Shown here: piece after piece, positions 10,382 through 18,123 of the stretch
Layout: every line of letters begins with the position of its first letter
Numbering within the stretch: position 1 is the first letter of the stretch
DNA from: Entoloma clypeatum
Taxonomy: Eukaryota; Basidiomycota; Agaricomycetes; Agaricales; Entolomataceae
Assembly: GCA_963565915.1 (NCBI GenBank)
Contig: OY751494.1
Coordinates: 930,001 to 994,000, forward strand
DNA: 64,000 nt
Reading direction: 5' to 3'
Made by a program: the position numbers and the translations under genes
Notes under the pieces: generated by a model
Seen by the model: only the letters and a program-made list of their open reading frames with translations
What the model was told of the DNA's origin: nothing
Databases searched by the model: none

Positions 10382-11639
10382 GGTTCCCCTCTTCTTCATG
10401 GCGGCGTCCTCGTCGCCTTTCCGAGACCCTCTCGGCGATTGTCCCACCTTTCAACTCTGTCTCGCTGTTCCCGTCCTTTGCCTCTTCCTCTGTCTGGAAT
10501 GGTGTCTTGAGGGTGCCAGTCTTCTTCGGCCTCCGAGGCTTGCTTGGTTGACCGATCCCCGCTTTTGTCTTTGTCGTCTCCCTTCCTTTCCGTCCTTCCT
10601 CTCCCTGGCCTCCTTGTTCTTCCTCCAGCTTCTCCCTCGTTCGTTCCATTTTGGCCAACTCTGTTCCGTCTCTTGGCGTAAACCTCCGCAGTCTTCTGGC
10701 GTGGTATGAGCCTGGTAGCTCTGCTCCGTTGAGGTCTTCTACCGTGTAGGAGTTAAGCTTCCGGTCCTTCACCCGACGGGGTTCAGACCACATGGGTGTG
10801 AGCTTGCGGTCGTTGCTGACTGTGTGGGTTAAATCATTTCTATAGACCTGTACGAGCTCTCCCTTTTTGAATTCCACGGGTTCCCCTTGTGTTTCGAGTA
10901 TCTTTCGGTCGAACGCTTCTTTGCGTTGAAGTGCATGGTGTACGCTTTCCGCGTGACCGTCGAGCCGTTGTTGTTCTGCGTAGGCCATGTGTATGTCAAC
11001 ATCCTCAGGTTCGAGAATGGATGTGCTTAGCTTAGCGGGTGTTCTCGTTGTGTTGACTACTGTCCCGAGGAGGAGTTCTTTTGGTGTGAACTTGAGCGCC
11101 GGTAGGATTCTCCAGTTCAGTATCCGTATGGCCTCGTCAAAGTGGTCCGGCCAGCTTCTTGGCACATTCTCCCAACTCGTTGTCCTCCATCCATCCTCTC
11201 CAAGTTCTGGCGCGCAAAGTCTCGCCAACACGTACAGTAGAAGTTTGTTGGTCCCCTCGATGAGACCGTTGACCCATGGCGAGTATGCTGCGGTAACTAT
11301 GTGTTTGATGCCCCATTCCTCGCAGATATTATCGACCTCGTCGTTGTCAAAGTGTCGTCCTCCATCGGATTGCCAGCTCTCCGGTGGTACGAAGTTATGG
11401 CAGATGTCATTAAGTGATCGGATGGTTGTTTTGGCGCTGCCGTGGGTTTTGAACATGTAGCCCCATATGTGCTGGGAGTAGGTGTCAAGGTATAAGCCCA
11501 CCGTGTGGTATCCGCCCTTCCCTTCTGGCATGGACAGGTAATCGCCCACCAAAAGCTCGAATGGGTGTCTTCGTACTACAGTATTGGCTGGAGTGTTGCG
11601 TTGAGATGTGAACCGCCGAAGTTTTTGCATCGTGCGCAA
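10374..11639 (-). CDS. pol: integrase of gypsy element (frame 2)
   Basis: The 421-aa open frame continues pol after a -1 shift in a 63-bp overlap. The core begins LLVGDYLSMP (catalytic Asp), then SWQSDGGRHF (second Asp) and NGLIEGTNK (Glu), giving a DDE triad of retroviral integrase type. A C-terminal region (VYRNDLTHT...LTPMWSEPRRV...SYTVEDLNG) resembles the SH3-like GPY/F-type DNA-binding domain. The tail is Lys/Arg/Glu-rich with no chromodomain. The HHCC zinc finger is encoded in the other frame, so the protein needs either a frameshift or repair of an indel near 11576-11590. The stop codon is supplied by the 3' LTR. Confidence 0.85.
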   Translation of the reverse strand: MRTMQKLRRFTSQRNTPANTVVRRHPFELLVGDYLSMPEGKGGYHTVGLYLDTYSQHIWGYMFKTHGSAKTTIRSLNDICHNFVPPESWQSDGGRHFDNDEVDNICEEWGIKHIVTAAYSPWVNGLIEGTNKLLLYVLARLCAPELGEDGWRTTSWENVPRSWPDHFDEAIRILNWRILPALKFTPKELLLGTVVNTTRTPAKLSTSILEPEDVDIHMAYAEQQRLDGHAESVHHALQRKEAFDRKILETQGEPVEFKKGELVQVYRNDLTHTVSNDRKLTPMWSEPRRVKDRKLNSYTVEDLNGAELPGSYHARRLRRFTPRDGTELAKMERTREKLEEEQGGQGEEGRKGRETTKTKAGIGQPSKPRRPKKTGTLKTPFQTEEEAKDGNSETELKGGTIAERVSERRRGRRHEEEGNLE

Positions 11640-14554
11640 CCGGTAATTGCCTTCACGATGGACTCGTCCAGCTTCGGGCTATGGTATAGGTCGAGCATAG
11701 CGATCTTGATGCTATCCCGATGCCAGTGGCCACCTGTCTCGTGCACGTCCCTTGCTTTTTCGACTGCCTCTGCCTTTGATATGCATTCCCTCCTCGTCTT
11801 TGCCCGTGCTCCTGTCCCTCCCCCTATAATCCATAGCTTCCCATCCTCAATCATATACTGGGATGCCCTGTGTTTCGCGCGGATTCGGGTCCTGAGCGAT
11901 GACTCTGGATTGTCCAATCCTTCGAGCGCGTCAATTACCTGTGTATACAATGGCTCGTCCTTGAAACGTCCGCGTAGGTCTGTATACTGCGTCCCTTTCT
12001 GGCTGACTCGGATTTGGTATACGTCATTCACAATACCTTCCTTTGCCTCCCAGTCAGGGCTGACTGTCCAGTTGCTACCGTCGCCAGCTTCATGTGGAAA
12101 TCCTTTGTGTTGTCGGCTCAGTCCGTCGGCAATATTCGTGACTCCTGGTACGTGGCGAACATCGATGATTTGATGAGCTAGTATACCATCTCGCCATCTA
12201 GCATGGGTGGTTGATAGCTTTTCTGACAGGAGTACGTCCCAGAGCGCTTGGCAGTCCGTCTCGATTTCGACTGGAAACCCATATAAGGTGTCTGAAAATT
12301 TGTCGATGGAGAATTTCAGTGCGGCGAATTCAAGAAGGAAGGGCTTGTACTTCCTTTCTGTTGTAGATGTTCGTTTTGATGCGAACGCGATTGGGTGGCG
12401 TTTTGTCACCACTCGTCCTCCGGGTAGTGTTGTTGCTATCTTTTGGCATAGAACTCCTGCGAATGCATCAATGCAACCATCTGTCGTGAGTATGAACGGT
12501 GTTCCGTCAAACCTCGGGGCCACTAGAACTGGCTCGGCTACTAGTGTCTGCTTCAGTTTGAGGAAGGTACGGGTGTGTTCCTCCTTCCAGACATCCTTCA
12601 GTTTGTAGGCTTTCATCATCCGTTGGTAAACATTCTTCTTTGCACCTGCTGGTACGCCGACCTTTTGGAGTAAACTCCTGAGTGGTCCTTCAATCCGCGC
12701 GTAGCCTTGGATAAGATCGCGAAAGTATGATGTCAATCCTAGGAATCCGTCCAAGTGAGAGGCGTCTTCTGGTATCTTCCAGTTGACAATGGTACTCAGC
12801 TTTGCTGCATCCGGCGATACGCCGTTGGGCCCGACGACTGATCCTGCGAAGACAGCTTCTGTCATGAATAGGCGAAGCTTGCTCGGCGACAGTGATAGAT
12901 GTTCCTTCCTCACTCGTTCAAGGATGGTACGGAGTTTTGCTATCCCTTCCTTGAATGTGTCAGCGGCCGATCCGCCGTCATCCACGAAGAGTTCAAATGT
13001 GCCGTTTGCTATAAGATCATGAGTTTTCGCTGCCATCATACTGCAAAACTCAGCTGGTGCCCCCGTGACTCCGAACGGCATGCGTTGGTATGCCCAATGC
13101 CCGTACCCTTCGACGTAGAAGCACAGGTACGGCTGTGAGTCTTCATGTATCGCGATGTGGTAGAATCCTGCCGCAAAATCAAAGACGTGCAAGTACCAAT
13201 GGCCGGAAAGCCTCAGTTGCTTCGCGTGAATATCGCCTTGGGGCACTGGGGCGATCTGAGTGATTCGGTTCACTTCATGGAAATCCTGGCAGATGCGCCA
13301 TTTCACAGGTTCTGGTGTTTCGTCATGGTGTTCGTCTGTCGCGGGTCTCGGTGGCATGTCTGGCATTGGCTCAAACCCGTGAGCGATACACTCATCGTTC
13401 AGTTTGTGTTTCAGCTCGTCAAGTGTAAGTCCGCCACCTTCGTGGGCCTTTTGTGCTAGGACGGTGGGTGCAACGCACCGTACATCGCTTGGGTGTATTG
13501 GCCGTATAATCCTCCCCTCTTTCATCTCATGTAGCATCTTGTGCAGATGGACGGTCTGAGCTGGGTTATAGGACCGCAGCGGTATTTTCTTGGATAGTGT
13601 GGCGTTTTCGGGAATGTTGAGCTTGTGTTCGTATCCTGGGACTGCGTTCACTTCGCTCAACGCTAGTGCGAAGCAGTCTGCGTATTCCCCGATTATTACC
13701 GTTATCTGTTGGCGTTGTTCGTTCGTTAGATCGGTTCCTATTTGTACTAACCTTTGGATTTCTGCTATCCGTTCAGGGTTAAACGGTTCGGAGTTCTGCG
13801 TGTATATGTTGGATGCCTCGTTGACCACGTTCATGTTTGGTGTTTCATTCCCTGCAGATTCGAGGTGCTTGTTATCGTCGTCTGGTATAGGACTGAGTAC
13901 TTGCTTTAGTTGTGGGGTTGTAGTTGTCCCTGATCCTCCGTTGCATAATGTCCAGCTCCTCCCAGATGTTTCCGACGATATGGTGACTGTATCGTCTCGG
14001 TAATCGTGAACGGCATTGAAGGCATGGAGCAGCGGCTTGCCAAAGAGGAGATCCCATCCTCCTTGGCTGTCGAATATCTCCAGTTCCACTCGCTGACGTA
14101 TCCCTGCGATCTCCATAGTGCCTGCCCACACTGCATGCGATGGTATTATCGTGCCGTTCGCCATCCGTAGTGACTTCCTTGATGGATGCCATCCGTGGAG
14201 TGTTGGCTTGATCTGATTAAAAACGTGGAGGCCCATAGCACCCACCATAGCGCCGTCGTCAAACAACCCTGATATCCTAATCCTATTCCTCCCGACTCCA
14301 TGTATTGTAACTTCGTGGTGAAATGGCATCTCTGACTGTTGTCCCTTTTTTGGGTGGGGTACAGCCTCTCGAACGGCATACAAATCGATAGTAAGTGGTG
14401 TATTCATGCTGCTATCAAGTATATTCGTGCCGATGCGAGGTGGCGCTACCGTTCGATCTGGTGACAAAAGAACTGGGGCCACCCGCTCGTCGATTAGACG
14501 GGGGCCCCTTGTCCGTTTCCCTGCCCTAACCCAATCCCTTCCACTCCAAGCCAT
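11576..14554 (-). CDS. pol: protease-RT-RNase H (Pol frame 1) of gypsy element
   Basis: The 992-aa frame overlaps the end of gag by about 60 bp in the -1 frame. It has a protease-like FDDGAMVGAM motif near residue 96, atypical because Asp-Asp-Gly-Ala replaces Asp-Ser/Thr-Gly-Ala. RT has KWRICQDFHEVN, FDFAAGFYHI, MPFGVTGAPAEF and catalytic ELFVDDGG. RNase H has LTTDGCIDAFAGVL, an EFAALK glutamate and ETDCQAL. The frame ends in the integrase zinc finger (GGHWH...CARCKNFGG). The FVDDG and DDGA variants mark it as a gypsy lineage different from the chromoviruses in this window. It is probably made as a Gag-Pol fusion through the heptamer at 14515. Confidence 0.9.
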   Translation of the reverse strand: MAWSGRDWVRAGKRTRGPRLIDERVAPVLLSPDRTVAPPRIGTNILDSSMNTPLTIDLYAVREAVPHPKKGQQSEMPFHHEVTIHGVGRNRIRISGLFDDGAMVGAMGLHVFNQIKPTLHGWHPSRKSLRMANGTIIPSHAVWAGTMEIAGIRQRVELEIFDSQGGWDLLFGKPLLHAFNAVHDYRDDTVTISSETSGRSWTLCNGGSGTTTTPQLKQVLSPIPDDDNKHLESAGNETPNMNVVNEASNIYTQNSEPFNPERIAEIQRLVQIGTDLTNEQRQQITVIIGEYADCFALALSEVNAVPGYEHKLNIPENATLSKKIPLRSYNPAQTVHLHKMLHEMKEGRIIRPIHPSDVRCVAPTVLAQKAHEGGGLTLDELKHKLNDECIAHGFEPMPDMPPRPATDEHHDETPEPVKWRICQDFHEVNRITQIAPVPQGDIHAKQLRLSGHWYLHVFDFAAGFYHIAIHEDSQPYLCFYVEGYGHWAYQRMPFGVTGAPAEFCSMMAAKTHDLIANGTFELFVDDGGSAADTFKEGIAKLRTILERVRKEHLSLSPSKLRLFMTEAVFAGSVVGPNGVSPDAAKLSTIVNWKIPEDASHLDGFLGLTSYFRDLIQGYARIEGPLRSLLQKVGVPAGAKKNVYQRMMKAYKLKDVWKEEHTRTFLKLKQTLVAEPVLVAPRFDGTPFILTTDGCIDAFAGVLCQKIATTLPGGRVVTKRHPIAFASKRTSTTERKYKPFLLEFAALKFSIDKFSDTLYGFPVEIETDCQALWDVLLSEKLSTTHARWRDGILAHQIIDVRHVPGVTNIADGLSRQHKGFPHEAGDGSNWTVSPDWEAKEGIVNDVYQIRVSQKGTQYTDLRGRFKDEPLYTQVIDALEGLDNPESSLRTRIRAKHRASQYMIEDGKLWIIGGGTGARAKTRRECISKAEAVEKARDVHETGGHWHRDSIKIAMLDLYHSPKLDESIVKAITGCARCKNFGGSHLNATLQPIL

Positions 14555-16128
14555 GCAAACTCAAACTGGTCCTCCTCTGCTCCCACGATGTTGACTTGGG
14601 CATGTGCCGTGAAGTTGGTTCTTCCGAGGGCGCGTGTGGCAACCCTGCGCCAAATGCGTTCCTTGATATTCATCTGCTCGGTTGTTGTGCATTTCTGGCT
14701 CTGGTGTCCCAACTTCCCGCAGTTGAAGCATTCGCCTGAACAGATCTCGGCGCGGGATGGGTGGAGTGGAAATCCTGTCTGTTCCGACACGTAGCCATCC
14801 TGGCCGTGTTCGGTTGCCCAATCGCGTAGTTGTTGGAGGTAGGCGTTGCGGCCGTCGGCGGTGTCTGGCTGTTTGGGCCATCTCGCCGCTGCTCTTTGTT
14901 CCTCGGTGACCGGGGGGCGAGGTTGGCGTGTGTCAGCCCTGGGGACCGCTATGCCTGCGTTTCGGGTGGTAAGGTTCGGAGTTTGTCGGGTGGGGGTGAC
15001 TGTGAGTTGACTGAAGGCTTGGGTAAGTTTGTCGGGTGTCGACTGGGGACGTATGGTTGCCAGTTTATGTTCCAGCTCTGAGATCCGCTTCGTGTACGTC
15101 TCCTCCTTTGCCTTCTCGGCCCTATATCTCCCGAGTTTCTCCGTGAGGTAAGTGGGGTCGATCTCCTTGATCGCCTTCGTGAATGATGCCCAATTTGCTT
15201 GGTTGACTGGTACTCTGTCGCGTATGATGTCGGGAAGGTGCTTTCTGGTCGTGGTGATGTAGTTTGTTGTGTCTGAAACCTCGAGTTTGCGAGCGAGTTC
15301 GATAGCCTTGTCCGCAAATACGATGTGGGAGTACACGTCCTCGCCGGCATATTTGATCTTCTTCATCAAGTCCTCGACGCTGAGCTTCATGTTCATCAAC
15401 TCTTCCTCGTTCTCCATCCTGGATGCTTTGACCTTCTCTACCCCGGGGAATCTCGTCTTGAAGGCGATCTCGAACGCGCTCCATGTCGCATACTTCCCTT
15501 TTTCGGTGTCGTACCACTCCTCCACAGTTGACCCGTCCTTGAGGTAGTCCGAGAGTGCTGTAATCTTCTCACTGTCCTGCGTCACTTTCAATTCCCTCAT
15601 GTTTACGCGGAAGGATTTCAAAAATTGGCCAGGTGTGGTCTCGTCACCGTGTTCGCCACTGAATGGAAGAACTTGTGTGGTGGGCATGGCGGTGTCATCG
15701 TCTAACGATGGTGATGGTGGTGCGGGTTTAGGTAGAGGGGGGGGTGGCTCTAGGGTAGGCTTCAAGGGGGGTCGTGTTGTCCACGTTGCAGGGCGAAGCC
15801 TGCCGATGGTGGAGTTTTCCGGGTTCGTGCTGCGACGCGTGTTCGCGTTCGATGATTCGGACCCTCGTGTCCACGATGAGAGTGTTGAGTTTGTATTGCT
15901 TATTGATCCGTACGAAGGTAACTGTTCGAAGCTTGAAAACGACGACGCCATGGGGCCGTACGCTGTGTCGTGGGGGGGTGTAGGAGAGTGGAATGGATCT
16001 ACTTCGTCTAGGTTGTTCTCAGTGGTTGGGAAGTTCAGTGATGAGGTGGTTCGCTCGTCAGGCAGTTTTGACGCTCCCGTCATGTTGTGGTGTATATCGT
16101 AGTTGCGGTTATTAGGAGTCGTCGGCAT
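14494..16128 (-). CDS. gag: Gag of gypsy element 10228-16371
   Basis: The 544-aa ORF starts with an ATG 89 nt after the 5' LTR. The N-terminal 150 residues are Ser/Thr/Pro-rich. A capsid-like central region follows (LPFSGEHGDETTPGQFLKSF, then helices), with a Lys/Glu heptad-like stretch and one CCHC knuckle (CFNCGKLGHQSQKC, about residues 470-483). The stop lies at 14494-14496, just downstream of the slippery site GGGAAAC, so Gag alone is the default product. Confidence 0.88.
   Translation of the reverse strand: MPTTPNNRNYDIHHNMTGASKLPDERTTSSLNFPTTENNLDEVDPFHSPTPPHDTAYGPMASSFSSFEQLPSYGSISNTNSTLSSWTRGSESSNANTRRSTNPENSTIGRLRPATWTTRPPLKPTLEPPPPLPKPAPPSPSLDDDTAMPTTQVLPFSGEHGDETTPGQFLKSFRVNMRELKVTQDSEKITALSDYLKDGSTVEEWYDTEKGKYATWSAFEIAFKTRFPGVEKVKASRMENEEELMNMKLSVEDLMKKIKYAGEDVYSHIVFADKAIELARKLEVSDTTNYITTTRKHLPDIIRDRVPVNQANWASFTKAIKEIDPTYLTEKLGRYRAEKAKEETYTKRISELEHKLATIRPQSTPDKLTQAFSQLTVTPTRQTPNLTTRNAGIAVPRADTRQPRPPVTEEQRAAARWPKQPDTADGRNAYLQQLRDWATEHGQDGYVSEQTGFPLHPSRAEICSGECFNCGKLGHQSQKCTTTEQMNIKERIWRRVATRALGRTNFTAHAQVNIVGAEEDQFEFAWLGVEGIGLGQGNGQGAPV
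14515..14521 (-). promoter_or_regulatory. -1 ribosomal frameshift heptamer GGGAAAC (gag-pol)
   Basis: On the minus strand the gag codons read CAG GGA AAC, giving X XXY YYZ = G GGA AAC in the correct phase. Slipping back one base gives GGG AAA CGG, which is exactly the pol frame. It lies about 20 nt before the gag stop. A GC-rich block (ggggccccc) follows within a stem-forming distance; the structure was not computed. Confidence 0.75.
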
Positions 16129-16217
16129 GGTTAACGGTTGTGGCGGTTGTGGTTACGGTTACAGTTACGGTTCAGTAGATGTGTCTGGTGAGTACGGATG
16201 GTGCTGTCATCACCACG

Positions 16218-16371
16218 TGGAGAGGTGGAGGTGTCTGTCGCCCGCGTAGAACTTATCGTCCGGTCTAGGATAGCGTTGTTGTTGTTCTGATGATCTACTC
16301 TACATGTATGTCTACGACACCTAACTGCTGGATCACGTGACAGTCGGAGTCGTGCCCCGGGCACTACTCCA
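16218..16371 (-). repeat. 5' LTR of gypsy element 10228-16371
   Basis: The 154-bp copy is nearly identical to 10228-10381. It is followed on the plus strand by the second TTAT target duplication (16372-16375). The inner flank on the minus strand (cgtggtgatgacagcacc) is where the primer-binding site should be; the tRNA is not assigned. Confidence 0.9.
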
Positions 16372-16690
16372 TTATGTCTTTGGCTGAATCACATCACTGT
16401 GCTGAGTGTAATGACTATGTATCTGTCTTTTTGGCGGAACCACCGAAACAACCCAGAACGCGAAGTGCTGCCTCCAAAGTGAGGAATAATGAGACTGGTG
16501 AGTGGGCCGTTGCGGAGCATGGCAGTATCCGAGTTTGGTATCCAAGTCTACTGGTTACCGGTTACCGGCTAATTCCCGATCAGCTTTGGCCGGAACGCGA
16601 GTTGGATGGGTTGCCACAATTCTCTTCTGACTTCTCCCCACCATTGTCGCGAGCCATGCACAACAATCTCGCTATCATTACTGAAAACAG

Positions 16691-17082
16691 GTGAGCATAT
16701 GTTTATGGAATGGCCTTCGAGGGGGGAGGGAACAAGTGGGCGGACGAAGATATTTGGAGAGGAAGGATTGAGATATGAAGGTGGTTGAGTGTGCTTGTCA
16801 GAAATTGCAATCGCGGCCACAGTGGGCGTGCCTAAGGATATCATGTGTGCTACCGTGAGGGAGCATTGGGCAGTTCCGAAATAGTATGTATATATTGTCC
16901 ATTGTGTACCATAGCTCAGCTAATACAAAAACTATTAGACATTCAAAGTTGTGATACGTTCACATATAGGACAGCGGTGGCATGTGATTCGTGGTAGATC
17001 GACAAGTTATCTATCATAGTGAGGGGTCCTTTGTTGATCAAGTATGACCCAGTAACATTGCCATCGTGATACCAGCTCACAC
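16691..17082. other. spacer with no gene seen
   Basis: It follows the GTGAGC splice donor of the split Helitron-associated gene and runs to the truncated end of the next chromovirus. It may contain the first intron of the split gene, but no acceptor leading to a convincing coding exon was found. Confidence 0.6.
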
Positions 17083-17088
17083 TGCTAG

Positions 17089-18123
17089 CAGAAAAGAATT
17101 CCTTTTAAATCTCCGACCTCTCCTTTTGACGATAACAATCCTTTCCATCGCGAGCAAACTCCAAACCTCGCCGAAGCAATTATGCTTATGACGCAGGAGC
17201 TCCGACATAGAGAGACTCCGAAAACTCCGAAAAAGAAGTCGAAGGAACCCGACACTTTTGACGGTTCCGACTCTCGGAAACTCACCAGTTTCCTCGCACA
17301 ATGCACACTATATTTCCGAAACAACCCCGCCTTTGACGACGATGATAACAAAGTCAGTTTCGCTCTGTCGTACCTCCAAGGAACCATGCTCGAATGGTTT
17401 GAGCCCACCCTCTTGGGAGAGTCCGACGACGACTCTGTCTGGTTGGATGACTGGTCCGCCTTTGTGCACATCCTCCGATCCGAATTCGGACCTATCGATC
17501 CGACTGGAGAAGCAGAGGATAGCCTGGATCACCTTCGGATGCACAACAATCAGAAGATCCTACGTTACAACGTGGACTTCAAACGTCTTTCTGCTCGCAC
17601 GCAGTGGGATGATGGCGCGCTCCGATATCGGTACTATACTGGTTTAGCGGAACACATCAAGGACATTTTGGGGACTTTTCCCAAACCAAAGACTCTTGCC
17701 GAGTTGAAAGTAATGGCCCATAACATTGATGCTCGCTACTGGGAACGTCAACGCGAGAAATCATGCTCCTTCGACAAATCTACTCCGAAGTCCAACAAAT
17801 CCGACAAATCCGACAAAAAACAGACCCCCGCTTCATCATCCTCCAACAACAACTCCTCATCATCTAAACCCAACTCACAACAACAACAAAAATCGTCATC
17901 CACCTCTCCGAAATCTGCCCTCTCCGACAAACTTGGCAAAGATGGGAAATTAACTCCCCAAGAACGCCAACGACGATTTGACAATAATTTATGCATGTTT
18001 TGCGGCAACGTTGGTCATCGGGCTTCCGACTGCTCGAAGAAATCGTCTTCTAACGCCAAAGCAAAGGCCCGCGCGGCCCAAGCTGAGGACAAATCGGAGA
18101 AGACGACCGAGTCAAAAAAATAG
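17089..18123 (+). pseudogene. gag: gag, 5'-truncated
   Basis: Open from just after an in-frame TAG at 17086 to the stop at 18121. An ATG at 17182 is internal compared with the intact relative, whose Gag has about 95 more N-terminal residues. The capsid part (EPDTFDGSDSRKL, FALSYLQGTMLEWF, then W and H-rich helices) is followed by a Ser/Asn/Lys-rich linker and one CCHC knuckle (CMFCGNVGHRASDC). It ends ...SKK at a run of seven A, the frameshift site for pol. Apart from the missing start it has no stop. Confidence 0.85.
18114..18120 (+). promoter_or_regulatory. -1 frameshift heptamer AAAAAAA at gag stop
   Basis: The gag codons are TCA AAA AAA TAG. The phase A AAA AAA fits the X XXY YYZ rule and lies directly against the TAG stop. 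A -1 slip gives AAA AAA ATA GTA, entering the pol frame, which continues into a stretch homologous to the pol N-terminus of the intact relative. Confidence 0.75.

Larger units (their letters stand above)
10228..16371 (-). mobile_element. complete gypsy-type retrotransposon, no chromodomain
   Basis: A 6,144-bp element bounded by 154-bp LTRs, with a 4-bp target duplication TTAT (10224-10227 and 16372-16375). Minus strand order: 5' LTR 16371-16218, gag, protease, RT, RNase H, integrase, 3' LTR 10381-10228. The two LTRs differ at about three positions by eye (10275, 10332 and 10345 region), two of them CpG-type. Coding frames contain no premature stop apart from one frame break in integrase. It is young and sits inside a Helitron-associated gene. 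Confidence 0.92.
9860..16690 (+). pseudogene. Helitron-associated N-terminal gene, split by a gypsy insertion
   Basis: Two coding pieces, 9860-10227 and 16376-16690, join in frame if the inserted element and one copy of its TTAT duplication are ignored; the codon at the junction reads ATG. The joined product (about 227 residues to the splice donor GTGAGC at 16691) has a region ending in HHCAECNDYVSVF and a FSPPLSRAMHNN segment. That combination recalls the Cys-rich (DUF6570-type) part upstream of Helitron helicase-like domains in mushrooms. This family call is from memory of the family, not from a search. No continuation is found after the donor: a truncated chromovirus begins about 390 bp later. 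The ATG at 9860 is chosen because a complete frame follows; an in-frame ATG at 9812 is also possible. Confidence 0.5.

Noticed and set aside
10987..15983. Plus-strand ORFs across the gypsy element
   Set aside because: They are complements of the minus-strand gag and pol frames.
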